From Doris montereyensis (taxonomy: Eukaryota > Mollusca > Gastropoda > Nudibranchia > Dorididae), in contig JAXRKP010001836.1 in NCBI GenBank assembly GCA_037039925.1, positions 1-64,000 on the forward strand: DNA of 64,000 nt, read 5' to 3'. The position numbers were made by a program, and so were the translations under genes. Within the stretch, counting starts at the first letter, position 1; every line of letters begins with the position of its first letter. This document shows, in pieces, positions 50,130 through 61,960 of the stretch. The notes under the pieces were generated by a model. It searched no databases and had not been told where the DNA came from. It saw only the letters and a list, made by a program, of their open reading frames with translations.

Positions 50130-50949
50130 GATTTTAATCGTTATCTGTGTCGTGTAATATTGGTGTATAAATATGTGTGTATAAATCGTGCAGTAAGAGA
50201 GACGAGAGACAATGACTATCTGCCCGAGGAAAGTTGGAGAAGTAATAAGCGATTAGCTGAAAATTTGTGCTTTGTACCCATGTGCCCTTTCTACTGTAAT
50301 TTTAACTAATGCTAAGAATAAGACCATGATTAACTGTCAGATTTAATCAGACTGAGAAAATACAGAGTGCATAACTTCAATAGAGCGCCGCGCCACACTG
50401 CTATTTCTGTGCACAAAATTATTATTCTATCAGAAGTATCTCATCGGATATCTTCGGTTTGAGAGATGTTGAAGTAATGCAATTTTGTGAGTTTTATCTT
50501 CGAATACTTAATCATTGAAGTGTAAAATTTTGTCATATTTCATCGTGGCAGGATGTTTGTTTTATCTAATGTTTAATTAAGTTTTGTTCACGCTTGGTGA
50601 AAAAAATGCGATGTTTTCATCTCATAATAACTCTGTTGTTTGATCACGCACAGTGACCGCATTTGCTGGTAATTAATCTACTAGTTTTAGAAATATACAG
50701 CTGTAGAAAAATGAATTAAAAAACTAGTCCATTGTTGTTCAATAAGCCAGATTTCAAAGTCCATAAATCTCTCCTCATACGACTTATACGGCACAATAGG
50801 GAATTCCCCCAACAGCAGGTAATTTGACCCCATGACCCAACGCGTTAGCAGGGAGTGTCAGCCACGGCTGCTCTCAACTAAAGGAGCGACAACTAGCTGC
50901 TGTGCACTGGTCTCGTCTTTTTCATGTCTGGGTGACGAGGTTGTTTTGG

Positions 50950-51235
50950 TCTTGGCTCCAGTAGCCGGTAGGCGATTATTCAGCTTGCATGGGTAACCCC
51001 ATCCAGTTCACTCACCAGCTCTTCCTCAGTGCATCCATTTAGATCACGGCATTCGATGACACCCTTCGAACTATTGAGGCTCAGGTGAGGCTCAACATTC
51101 ACAGGAATATCATCAAATTGCTCCATGCAGAGCAGCTTTGGCGGCTCATCTTTCGATACAACTTCAATCAAAAGGTCACCAGCGCAAAGTCTGCCAACGC
51201 ACCTGCTCCTCCCGCTTGGGATTTGCTAGGGGGGT
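50950..51235 (-). pseudogene. LINE ORF1 (gag-like) fragment
   Basis: The minus strand reads LLIEVVSKDEPPKLLCMEQF, DDIPVNVEPHLSLNSSKGVI then ECRDLNGCTEEELVSELDGV. In LINE ORF1 proteins of Jockey/CR1-like elements this is the esterase-free RNA-binding region before the CCHC knuckles (I-P-V-x-V-x-x-H-x-x-L-N-x-S-K-G-V-I). A stop follows and the knuckles are absent, so this is a fragment. Confidence 0.6.
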
Positions 51236-51386
51236 TTGGGACGGGGAAAAGTTTTGTTTTGGTATCCATAAAAATAGTTTTGATTTGATTCTTCCTCAGC
51301 AGCGTCCCACGCTTACTGTGTACTCAACAAAGGGACAGACTCCGCCTGCCAGGACATACTCCTCCCCCAGCCAAGATTGACCAAAA

Positions 51387-51408
51387 GACACCATATCGAT
51401 ATGGTGTC
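51387..51408. repeat. 22-bp perfect palindrome
   Basis: The sequence centred on ATATCGATAT is self-complementary over 22 bases (51387-51408), with no loop. It lies in a GC-richer, possibly SINE-like block (about 51290-51660) holding TAGTCGCCTTCTATGACACA and CCCGGGTTCCCATGGGG. Confidence 0.7.
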
Positions 51409-52090
51409 CCATCCGATTGAGCGGCGTAGGCCACACCGACAGAAATAAGAGAAAAGGGATGTCGCCTCTGCGCCACAAAAGGGATTGTAATGCATAGGCG
51501 ACACCCTGCCTTGTTGCTATTCGCAACCTGCGACAGCCACGGTATCCTTAGTCGCCTTCTATGACACACATGGATGGAGATACGGAGGGGGTGCCTATTC
51601 TATTCTGCTCCTCTCCTCACCTCTGTTGGAGAGGCCCGGGTTCCCATGGGGGATGATGTCAGTTGGACTTGTTTATTTGTTTTATTGAATTTTACCCCTA
51701 TAACATATACATTGATCTCAGGTGAAAGAAAACAGCAAGATTAAAGATCAAATAAAAGAGGAAAAGGAAAAAAGAAGAACCCACCAGTAGCGCCCACTAT
51801 CCACCCACGTTGGACTTTTGTTTTGACAGAGATAGTCACGGATACTAAAGAAAAGATGAAATCAAAGTAGCTTCACTTTATTAGTTCCATGTCAAGCCCA
51901 AAAGTATGTGACTAGCCCTATAGTAATAACACGTGACCTTGAAAAAATACATGCAGTATTGTATGTAGGTGTAATAATTCACAATACTTCAGGTGCCTGG
52001 TTGATCAGGATGCTGTATAGTAATATTGTATTGTAGACCCTATGTCAAGGTGTGTATTTATATATGTATGTATGTATGTATGTATTTATG

Positions 52091-52401
<311 letters not shown>

Positions 52402-52403
<2 letters not shown>

Positions 52404-52540
52404 CGAGTCAACGTCATATAGATGATTGATGGCCTGTACAGTGAGAGGACCCATGAATCAGTCAACGTCATAGAGAGATTGACAGCCTGTACAGTGAGAG
52501 AGACCCATGAATCAGTCAACGTCAGATAGATGATTGGAGA
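52402..52540 (+). repeat. ~58-bp tandem unit between two AG arrays
   Basis: AGTCAACGTCA..GATGATTGA.GGCCTGTACAGTGAGAG.ACCCATGAATC occurs twice and a third partial unit starts (AGTCAACGTCAGATAGATGA). It is the only non-microsatellite sequence in about 850 bp. Confidence 0.8.
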
Positions 52541-52544
52541 GGAG

Positions 52545-52947
<403 letters not shown>

Positions 52948-53589
52948 TTGCATCTTTCTTATAAGCATGGAGCAGAATTAAAAGTGTCCGGCCTGTAAAA
53001 CTATGGGCTTTAACCAACCAATTTGAAAGAGGCAAAATCAATCGTAAAATAGTAAATAAGGCACAATTCTAAAAAACAAAAGCGCACGATTAAACTTTGA
53101 AATCTTGAATCCTTAAGGTCTGTATATGTACATGTACTACTCCTACTACCGGTACCACTACTAGGCTTACTTATACTACTATTTTTATTCTCTCCCCCTC
53201 TCTTTCTCTCATTGAACGGCGATAAATGATACCTTAGTAGCTCTCTCTATCTCTCTCCCTCCCTCTCTGTTTGGGACAACCGTCCTAGACTTAAACCCTA
53301 TGTTTTCCTGGAAGGTCGGTGCTTGTGTGTGTATAAAATGAGACACAAAAACATGGAGGGGCTCCTCTATGCCAAAAATCTGGAAAAAACCCGGAAAATC
53401 CCCATCAATGAAGCTACATAAGAACAAAATCTATGACCAATTGTGAACAAAATGATGGGTGATATGCCATATTTTTAGTACCCAATGTTGAGCATTCCCA
53501 AAATAGAAACACCACCTCTGGTAAAGTTTGGAAAGAGACAAAAAGCCAGGAATGTTTGAGACTTAAGAGAATGAATAATACAAACTAAC

Positions 53590-53720
53590 CATTTGGAGTG
53601 TTGGAGACAAAGCCAATCAAGAGCATCAATGAGATCTCCTCCTTTCATGATTGTATTTGTCATTGCCACCTCTACCTGATTCCTAGAGAAACCAGCATGT
53701 GATAAACTGGTGTATACATC
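53590..53720 (-). CDS. DHX29: DHX29-like exon 2 (UBA-like domain)
   Basis: This exon encodes DVYTSLSHAGFSRNQVEVAM followed by TNTIMKGGDLIDALDWLCLQ. It is the UBA-like domain of DHX29, whose hallmark is an AMTNT...GGDL..ALDWLCL string. The acceptor is TTTTTATCAG|GAT and the donor ATG|GTTAGT. It joins exon 1 in phase 0 (KKLM/DVYTSL) without gap, matching the K-K-L-x-D-L-Y order of the family. It ends in phase 2. The next exon in the family (L-P-E-G-F-S region) was not found in the 20.8 kb before exon 3. The last six residues (LQHSKW) are therefore the least certain part, and the real donor could be a few bases away. Confidence 0.88.
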
Positions 53721-54117
53721 CTGATAAAAAACATGCATGGAAATTTAAAACAATGCAAAAGATGAAATTGGACGCATACATTTTTTCTTTATAATTATTG
53801 TATTCATATCTCAAAAATAAGCTTTCTGTTGTCTCTTCTTCTCTTTTACATTATATCTTCCACTTGATCTAGGCCATGTAGGACTTTAAATTACTCATAG
53901 AGGTTATGACATAAATTTCAAAATAAGCTGAAATGGGTTGGCTTTAAGCTGGGCATGCATTACTGTAGTTCAATTCAAATGTAATTAAATGGCCAATCTC
54001 TTTTAGAGAATAACAGTAGTTGTGATAGGTAGTAACAGAGTGAAAGGACAAAAATAACAAGTATGTTTCAACAAAGTTTGAAAGTTTTATGTTTATTGAT
54101 TCAATATCTTTTCTCAC

Positions 54118-54231
54118 CATTAGCTTTTTAGAAGTAATTCTTTGTGACAAGTCACCTTTCGTTGCTCTGTTCCTGTGTTCATCTAAAATAAGGTGAACGA
54201 GTGCAGACTCCAGCTTCTCTGGAATCTTGAT
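54118..54231 (-). CDS. DHX29: DHX29-like exon 1 of those seen (N-terminal helical segment)
   Basis: This exon encodes 38 residues, starting IKIPEKLESALVHLI and ending RITSKKLM. The acceptor follows a T-rich stretch ending TTTGCAACAG. The donor is ATG|GTGAGA at 54116-54117. It starts and ends in phase 0. In vertebrate DHX29 the equivalent segment (helix, basic patch, then R-L-T-A-K-K-L) lies just before the UBA-like domain, as here. The exon carrying the true start codon should lie at higher coordinates but was not recognised. The open frame runs on past the chosen acceptor to an ATG at 54286-54288, so a start at that ATG is an alternative. Confidence 0.8.
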
Positions 54232-54574
54232 CTGTTGCAAAGTAGATAAATGGCATTGTGGATATGAGGAGTCTCCAATAAACTTCATTTAATACCATCT
54301 GTCAGAGGTACAGAAACATTAAAAAGTGTGCAAAAAATGGTGTTTTGGGGCTGGTGTTGAAAATAACTCATAGTTTGCGTTACACAGATATGATGATTGT
54401 AAAATTTGGTGTGCAAATTTTGCTAGAGTTCTTCTCGATGTCAATAAAAAGTTGTCAAAATCAGACTCACTCTGCGAAATTTAGACAATCTTCTCAGGGT
54501 TTCATTTTTTGTGTGGTCATTTGCAAACCCGTGCCCACTGCTCGAGAATGGAAATATATTTTTGATAAATTAAC

Positions 54575-54775
54575 TAAATTCATTCTCAAGCAGTGGGCAG
54601 TAGTTTGCACTTGTACCTGCTGCCTTTATGGCGTGTCTTAGCTGACCTAAGACTATGGGAGTTGACCCAAACTGAAAATTACAACGAAGGCCCAACCACC
54701 TAGCATAAGTACAGAGAAATTCCCCTGCTTACCCAAACTGACATTCAAAGAACTAAATACAGTGTAACCAGTGAG
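54575..54775 (+). mobile_element. RTE-like LINE, diverged 5' UTR fragment
   Basis: GCAGTGGGCAGTAG, CCTGCTGCCTTTATGG, TCTTAGCTGACCTAAG and GGGAGTTGACCC follow the monomer of the RTE-like LINE. GTACAGAGAAATTCCCCTGC and ACTAAATACAGTGTAACC follow its leader. Coding sequence is absent. It is more diverged than the other copies, so probably old. Confidence 0.6.
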
Positions 54776-55134
54776 AAATGAACTCGTTTGTTGTCAACTC
54801 TCAGTTGTGATCAACTCCCAGTTTTTTCCCTTATTATTTCATTGTAAATCAACCTCAGATTACATTAACGACTTTTGAGATTAGAACCTCTGAAAACTAA
54901 ATCACATGGCTGTTGTCGGATGTTATAAAAAACTACTCCAAGAGCTTTTGCCTCATACTGACAGTGACAGGCTTGGTATTTAAATACAATGAGGGTTCAA
55001 CATATTATATACATGTTCATTTCTCCCTTTCGCCATACAAAATTATGGTTCCATCTATGTACAAAATAAATATTTCATTTTATCTTATTTATGTATTATG
55101 ACATCTTTTACATTACGAGAGTGAGAGGCCTATG

Positions 55135-57340
55135 AGTGAATGAGAGGGAGCATAAATTTACTTTCACTTATCCCTGTGGTGCTTGGGCAGCACATTAAGG
55201 CCGACGCAGTGGATCGCCATTGAACACGATCAGATGCCAATTTTGTCATCTGTCCCGTTTCCATTCCTGGGTCTTCATCTCTTTTTCGATGCCTCTCCTC
55301 CAGGATTCTAACGGGTGACCTCTTTTCCTTGTTCCCTGAGGGGTCCATCTGAGGGCTATTTCAGGGATGGCATCAGCATTCATCCTAAGGATGTGACCAG
55401 TCCACTTCCATCTTCTCTTCCTCACAATCTGGGATATTGACTCTAGTGATGTTCTTTCTTGAAGGTCGTTGTTTGATATCGTGTTTTGCAAAAATATTTT
55501 GAGGATCTTCCTAACATTTGTTTTGAAATGTGTTCAGCTTTCTGCAGATGTTATTTGTTCTTTTCCAAGATTCAGCACCATAAAGGACAGCAAGAATATT
55601 AGATTTGTAGAATCTTAGTTTTGTTTTAATTGAGATTTTTCTTATTCCAAATATTATCCAGTGATTCAAATACTTTTCTTGCTTTTGTTAATCTTTCTTT
55701 GATCTCATCTTCAGAATTTCCATTTTGATATATGTGAAAACTTGTTATATCCTCAATCTCCTTGTTTCTAAGTTTCACCGGTTGTTTTAATTTGTTGTTC
55801 ATCCTCATCATTTTTGTTTTTCCAATATTTATGGGTAGCCCCAGTTTTTGTGCATTGTTATCAACTTGCTGTGTTTTGGTTTGTATATTCTGTGATGTTC
55901 TGTGACAGGAATACAACATCATAAGCAAAATCAAGGTCCTCTAATATTTCAGTGAAAGTCCTGTTTTCTTATTTTCAACAGATTCCTTCATAATCCAAAC
56001 GATACCAAGGCAGAATAGAAAAGGTGATAGAATGCAGCCCTGTTCACACTCTCCGTCAATTTATTTCCACAGATTACTTTAGCATGGAAATCCCTGTAAA
56101 GCAGTTTGATTATGCTAAATACCTTGGAGGGAATGCCATAGTGTCGTAGGATGTTCCATAATGCAGTTCTCTGTGCACTATCAGAAGCCTTTTCAAAATC
56201 TATAAAATTTGAGTACAGGGGAGCATTCCATTCTTAGCATTGTTAAAAAATTTGTCTAACAGTGAATATATGGTTTAAGCACAAATGAAATAGCCTTTCC
56301 TAAATCCTGCTTGCTGCTTTCTAAGTTTTGGTTTGACTGTAGGGTTTATACGGTTTAGTAATATTTTGTTGGTGATAGAGAGTAGCAATCATGATTCCCC
56401 TCTACTTATCACATTTAGAAAGATCTCCCTTTTTTGGTAGTTTGACGATGAGTCCAACACTCCACTCATTTAGTAGCTCTTCTTTTTCCCAAATTTCGTG
56501 AAATATGCTTTGTAATATTTTAGGGATCATTTCTTTTTCTATCTTAATTATTTCCGCTGTCACCTGATCTTCACGTGCTGCTTTCCTGTTTTGGTGTGTC
56601 ATTTTTCCTATACCCTTTGGAAAGTTCTTTAGCTGTCTGGTATAGAGTATTCATATCTTGTCTTTAGCTTGCTTTTTCTGCTCTTTCTGCTAACACGTCA
56701 TAGTAAGCTTTCTTGTCCGATTTGACTGATTTTTTTAGTCTAGCATCGTATATTCATTATGGATTTTTCTTAAATTCTTTCTGATCTGGTGATTAGTAGG
56801 CATCCCTTTGTCTTTTTTCTTTCTTCGATCACTTTCCATGATTGATCTGATATCCACCTTTCTTTCTTTCTTTTGCTAGGTCCCAGCAATTCCTGGCTTA
56901 GGTCTTGCAGTTCCCGGTTGAATTTTGTTGAGAACAGTTCTTGTTCATTCAGCAGGGCCTGACAACGATTTGAAAACTCTTTGTTTTGCAGCTTTCCATT
57001 GTCAAATTTTCCTTTCCTTATGTAACTTTTCTTTGTCTTCCTTAATTTTATACGGATTTTAGCAGTCAAGAGCTCATGGTCACTTGCAGCATCTTGTTCT
57101 TACATCTAACAAAACAGTGATGTCTTTCATTTCTTATTGATAGTGATGTGGTCAATTTGGTTTTTGGTTTTTCTATCTGGAGAGGTCCATGTATATTTAT
57201 GGATGTCTCTATGCTTAAAGATGGTTTCTCCAATGATTAAATTCCGCCAAACTTTCTCCATTGTCATTCTTGTCTGCAGCTACTCCTTCACATCCCTTTA
57301 TATGTTCTCTTTGACTATTAACTTTTCCAACTTTGGCATT
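55135..57340 (-). mobile_element. Older APE-type LINE, 3' part (host of the nested insertion)
   Basis: On the minus strand it resumes at DLNAKVGKVN of the endonuclease (right after the RTE-like insert) and runs on through HRDIH-like remnants and the linker (LRKTKKSYIRKGKFDNGKLQ). RT remnants follow: ITAEIIKIEKEMIPKILQSI in one copy frame, WSVGLIVKLPKKGDLSKCDK, and KKLGLPINIGKTKMMRMNNK-like. The tail is RRWKWTGHILRMNADAIPEI then ALRWTPQGTRKRGHP. There are many stops and the RT core has suffered indels. Its tail is unlike the RTE-like family and belongs to another widespread LINE group. Confidence 0.75.
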
Positions 57341-57346
57341 TAAATC

Positions 57347-60300
57347 TTTCTCTCTTTCTCTTTCTTTATCAGTTATCAGTTCCTATTCTACCTTCCGGTG
57401 TATGGGTTTTAGATGCCTGAAATGATCTTTCTTGCACGAAATGATCTTTCTCCAGGCTGCCCTGTCCTGACAGTTTCTGTTTCCTTCTGCGAAAGTTAAA
57501 TTTCTTTGCGTTAATGTCTCTTTTATGTCTTCTTCCCACTTTCTTCGAGGTCTGCCTTTTGGTCTTTTACCTTGAGTTTTAGTACTGTATACTGATTTAG
57601 CTATTCTATTGTCATTCATTCTGTTAACATGCCCAAATCATGTCAGTTGATTCATTTCTATCTTAGTTTTTATGCTATCTGCTTTGGTTTGATCTCTTAT
57701 TGTTGTGTTTCTGATTTTGTCTCTTTTAGTTTTCCCTACTACTACTCTTCTTAGATATTTCATTTCGGCTGCCTGCACTCTACTGCATTCCCTACTGTCT
57801 AAGGTCCAGGTTTCACTGCCATAGAGGAGAGTAGGACAATAAACTGTGTTGTATACTGCCATTTTGGTTTTTGTTGACCATTCTTGTTTACCTACAAATG
57901 CCTTTCCTAGATGGTTATATATTGCACTTACCTTTTGGATTCTCTGACTGATTTCTTGTCTTAGTAATCATTCCTCCTAAGTAATTGTAGCTTTGAACTT
58001 GTTCTAAATTCTCCCTGCCTAGTTTAAGAGTTTGTGTTTTAGCTTCCCTAGTTACTAGCATTGTTTTGGTTTTCTTTGCATTTACTCTCATTCCTCTTTT
58101 ATTTAATTCCTTATTGATTATGTTGATATTTGACTGGAGGTCCCTTTCTGATTTTCCAAACAGAACTAAATCATCAGCAAATGAAAGCATTGATACATTT
58201 ACTGGTTTCAGCTTCCTCCATATACCTACATTCAATTTTCTTCATTTTTGAGGAAGCCTTTGCGACTGAATCCATAAATGTAATAAACAAAAGAGAACTT
58301 AGGATACAACCCTGTCTTACTCCTACAGTGCAATCCCCCGATAACGACATCGCTCGGGACCGAACAATCATGTCGTTATCGGGGGATGTCGTTATTCAGA
58401 ATTTTTCAAAATGGCGGCGAAAAAGGGGCGTTACAAGTGAGGCTAGTCAATTGGGAAGATGTGGTGGGGCCCTGAAAAGGGCCGGTGTGTTAGGGTGGGG
58501 TTGGTAGAGCCAGCAGATGGGTTTACTAGCTGGTTGTCACGGCCTTGGTACCCTCAGAGATTGAGAAATAATCTCACACATTGTCATTGGCCGAAAAAAG
58601 TGTTTTCATTGCTAAGAATACGTCTCAATTTTGTCAATATTGATCAAATTTTCATGTCAAATGTAGTCTTTACGGCTAGACTTATGTCGTTATTGGGAGG
58701 TTTCACTTCGCTATTCGGAGGTTTTTTACTAATGATATATAGCACACAAAAAAACGGGACCATGGATCCATGTCGCTATCGGGGGATTGTCGTTATTCGG
58801 AGATGTCGTTATCGAGGGTATTGCACTGTATATCTACATCAAATTCCTCAGATACATTTCCAGCTACTCTCACTGCACATGTTGGTTTATTGTAGAAACT
58901 TTTAATGGCTTCTATTAAATTTTGCTCCATGTTGTGTTCTTTTAAGGAATGCCATAGTTTGTCCCTCCTCACGGTGTCAAATGCCTTTTCTAAGTCATTA
59001 AAACACAGGGGCAAGTCAATGTTTCTCTCAAGGAATTTTTCTATTATTTGTCTAATTGTAAATATGTGATCTTGTACACTTCTTCCTGGGCTAAATCCAC
59101 TCTGGTGTTCTTCAATCTGATCCTCTACTACTACTCTTTTCCTTAGTCTCATTTCCAGACTCCTGGCATACACTTTTCCTGGTACGCCAAGTAGTGATAT
59201 CCCTCTATAGTTTGAGCATTCCATGGTTGATCCTTTCTTGTGTATTGGTACTACCGTTCCCTTTTTCCAGTCGTCCGGCACCTGTTTGGACTTCCATGCT
59301 TGTTGACATATTGCATGTAGTAATTTGTCTGCCTCTCTCCCTTGATTTTTAATCATTTCTGGATAAACTTGATCTGCTCCTGGGGCTTTTCCTAATTTCA
59401 CTTTTCTTATAGCTGTTTGAAGTTCTTCCATTGAGATATCTACATCTTCAGCTGTCTCCTTTGGATTACTTGTTACTCTTAATAATTGATCTGTACTCCT
59501 TGTTTCATATGTTCTGGAGGATTATGTTATTGTTGAAAATACTTTCTCCACGTTTCCATGATTTCGCTGTCTCTTTTCATTTTTTCTCCTTTGGCTTCTT
59601 AATTTGTCGTATTGGGCATGTTTTGGTCTTTCTCATGCTCTTCATTGCTCCCCAGAACAGCTTTTGATTTCCTTGATAGCTTTCTTGAAGTCTTTGTCCA
59701 AACTCTTCCCACTGTTCCTCTTTTGCGATAGTTCTTTTACTCACGTAATCTATCCTATCATCTGGTCTCTTTGTTTACAAGTATTTCTTCTAGGCATCTT
59801 TCTTTTTCTTTGATCTTAGCCTTGACACTGTCATTCCACCATGCTGCCCTTTTCCTATCTCCTTTAATTTGTTTCCTACCACAGACCTCTTCAGTACAAC
59901 TGAGGAGTGTTTCTTTTCATATTTGCCGCTTTTCTTCTATTGTGCTTTCCTTCAGATCCATCTGCCTTTCATTAATAGATCTTTTATCCTGGATTGGTAC
60001 ATCTGTTTTACTATTGGTTTATTTAGTTCTTCTATTTTGAGTTTAGTAGCTTTCTTCTCTTTCCTTTCCTGTTTATTTTCTTCAGTTCATAATCTCATTT
60101 TGGCTATCACTAAGTGATGATCACTAAATATTTCAGCTCCTCTGCTTACTCTAGCACCCATTGTACTGTAAAAAAAAGGAGCTGCTAACTATTATGTAGT
60201 CTATCATTGACTTTTCACATGTCTTCATTTACTCTTGTATATTTGTGGATATCTTTGTGAGGAAAAAAAGTGTTAGCTATTTTCATGTTATTCTTTAGGC

Positions 60301-61184
60301 AAAAATCTATTAGTATTAGTCTCTCTCCATTTGGAGAAGTTGTTATCTCTCCTTCTTTACCTATTACTCCTCCTGATGTTTTACATTGTTGTCTACTCTA
60401 GCATTTAAATCTTCTAAAACCACTAATTCCTGTTTGGGTTAAAGATTCTCTGCAGCTATTTGTAAATCGTTTTCGAAGATATCTTTTTCTTCTTTGGGGC
60501 ATCTTCGTTTGGTCCATAAGCTATTAATAATTTAATTTCTCTTCCTTTTGGTTTAATATTTACCTGTAATAGCAGTGGGCTTACAAATTTCAACTTTCTA
60601 GTAGCATTTCTTGCCTTTTATGCATTAGAAGGCCTCCTCCTGCTCTAGCTTTGACATCTACTCCTGAGAAGATTAAAGTATGATTTGGTCCTACATTTTC
60701 TTTTCCTTGTTCTTTTTTCTTTGTTTCTGTAATAGCCAAAATGTCTACTTTGAATTTTTCCATTTCTTCAGCTAATTCTAACTCCTTTCCATTAATTGCC
60801 CTAACATACCATGTTCCAAAAATCAGTCCGTGTTCTTTTCCAGAGTTGTCTTCGAAAGTTCAAGCCGGGTATATCATTGTACATATTACTTTGAATCAGG
60901 TTGTTTTGGATAAGTAGGGATTAGCCCACTGTACCCTAGGTAGAAGGTGGTGCTGCCACCTTGAGCCCCCTGCCGGGCCTTGTTATTTTCTGTCAGGGTT
61001 AACTCCCTTAGCCTTTAGTCATCCAAGACCAGCCTGTAACGCAGCAGGTTGTTATTTTCTGTCAGGATTAACTCCCTTAGCCTTTGGTCAGTATAAGACC
61101 TGCCTGTAAGGCAGCAGGAGACTCGTGGAGGGCGGGATCATCTACTCCCCGCACAGGTGCTTACCTGTCCACTGCCCGGCCGTA
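57347..61184 (-). mobile_element. RTE-like LINE copy G, full length, with nested MITE
   Basis: The only copy here with both ends. The 5' end is TACGGCCGGGCAGTGGACAG and the 3' end GATAAAGAAAGAGAAAGAGA. TAAATC flanks it on both sides (57341-57346 and 61185-61190), a 6-bp target duplication. Excluding the 505 bp of MITE plus TA it is about 3.33 kb. It has 5' UTR monomers, endonuclease (60850-59900), linker, and RT. The RT open frame 59431-58830 includes KAPGADQVYPEMIKNQG, VPIHKKGSTMECSNYRGISL and LEKAFDTVRRDKLWHSL. After the MITE come GVRQGCILSSLLFITFMDSV, an intact FADDLVLF, the LLYGSETWTLDSRECSRVQA tail and GRPRRKWEEDIKETL. Several frameshifts make it inactive. This is the reference copy for the family. 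Confidence 0.9.
58326..58828. mobile_element. 503-bp pogo/Tigger-like MITE inside LINE copy G
   Basis: The left end CAGTGCAATCCCCCGATAAC and the right end (reverse complement CAGTGCAATACCCTCGATAA) form about 25-bp TIRs. TA lies at 58324-58325 and 58829-58830. Other LINE copies read CCTATATCTAC at the same place, which is the exact empty site for one TA. Subterminal TGTCGTTAT motifs recur four or more times near both ends, as in pogo/Tigger binding sites. No transposase is encoded. Confidence 0.85.
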
Positions 61185-61190
61185 TAAATC

Positions 61191-61825
61191 ACCAAGAACA
61201 ATAAGTAGATCATGTCTTGGGGTCTTTTGTACTGTGCTGTTAAATCTTTCATAAAACTGTTCTTTCTCTTCCTCACTTCTGTCTTCTTGTGGGGCGTAAC
61301 ACACGATGATGGTCATCTTTGCGTATTTAGAATTAAACCTAGCTTTCATTCATCTTCACGCATGGATTCCCATTCCAACAGTCTTTTTAAAAAAATGTTT
61401 GCTGTTTTTGATAGTATCAGGGCAACTCCATTCATATGTTGATTGCCTTCTCTTCTTGAGTAGAGGATCGTATAACCAGTAGCAAGATTTCTTTTGCCAT
61501 TGTCAGTCCATCGTGATTCGCATATTATAGACAGGATATCTATTTTATATTTGTCCACTTCTTTTATTATTTTCACGTTTTCCTGTCTGATAAAGTATGC
61601 GCACATTCAATGTGCCCACCAAAATTTATTTTTTGGATTCACAAGACTCCTCGACATAGTCTGGTTATTGGCTTCCTTTCGGCTTTGGCCCTCACTCATC
61701 ATTGGTACAGTGTTCTGGATCGCCAGTCCAGTCTGGTTTTGTTGAGCTGCGGATCCAGAACTCTGTGTGTCAGTCTTTCCTTCACCTGTATTCTTATACT
61801 TTAATCCATTGTCGGTTTCTGTAAC
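61191..61825 (-). mobile_element. Older APE-type LINE, 5' part
   Basis: The minus strand encodes the endonuclease start: VKIIKEVDKYKIDILSIICE (metal-binding Glu at the end), SRWTDNGKRNLATGYTILYS, MTIIVCYAPQEDRSEEEKEQ and RHDLLIVLGDL. It is cut at GDL by the RTE-like insertion; the next residues (NAKVG) lie at 57340. A frameshift separates the second and third strings. Confidence 0.75.
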
Positions 61826-61847
61826 ATTTTTTTTTTTTACGAGATTT

Positions 61848-61960
61848 TATACGGATTTTAGCAGTCAGGAGCTCATGGTCACTTGCAACATCTTGTTCTT
61901 GCATCTAACACTAACAGTGATGTTTTCCATTTCTTATTGATAGTGATGTTAACCCTATGT
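61848..61960 (-). mobile_element. Second fragment of the older LINE (endonuclease C-terminus)
   Basis: About 110 bp nearly identical to 57045-57155 (GGATTTTAGCAGTCA.GAGC, ATCTTGTTCTT.CATCTAACA, TTTCTTATTGATAGTGATGT). It is out of order relative to the adjacent 5' part, so it comes from another copy or a local duplication. Confidence 0.7.
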
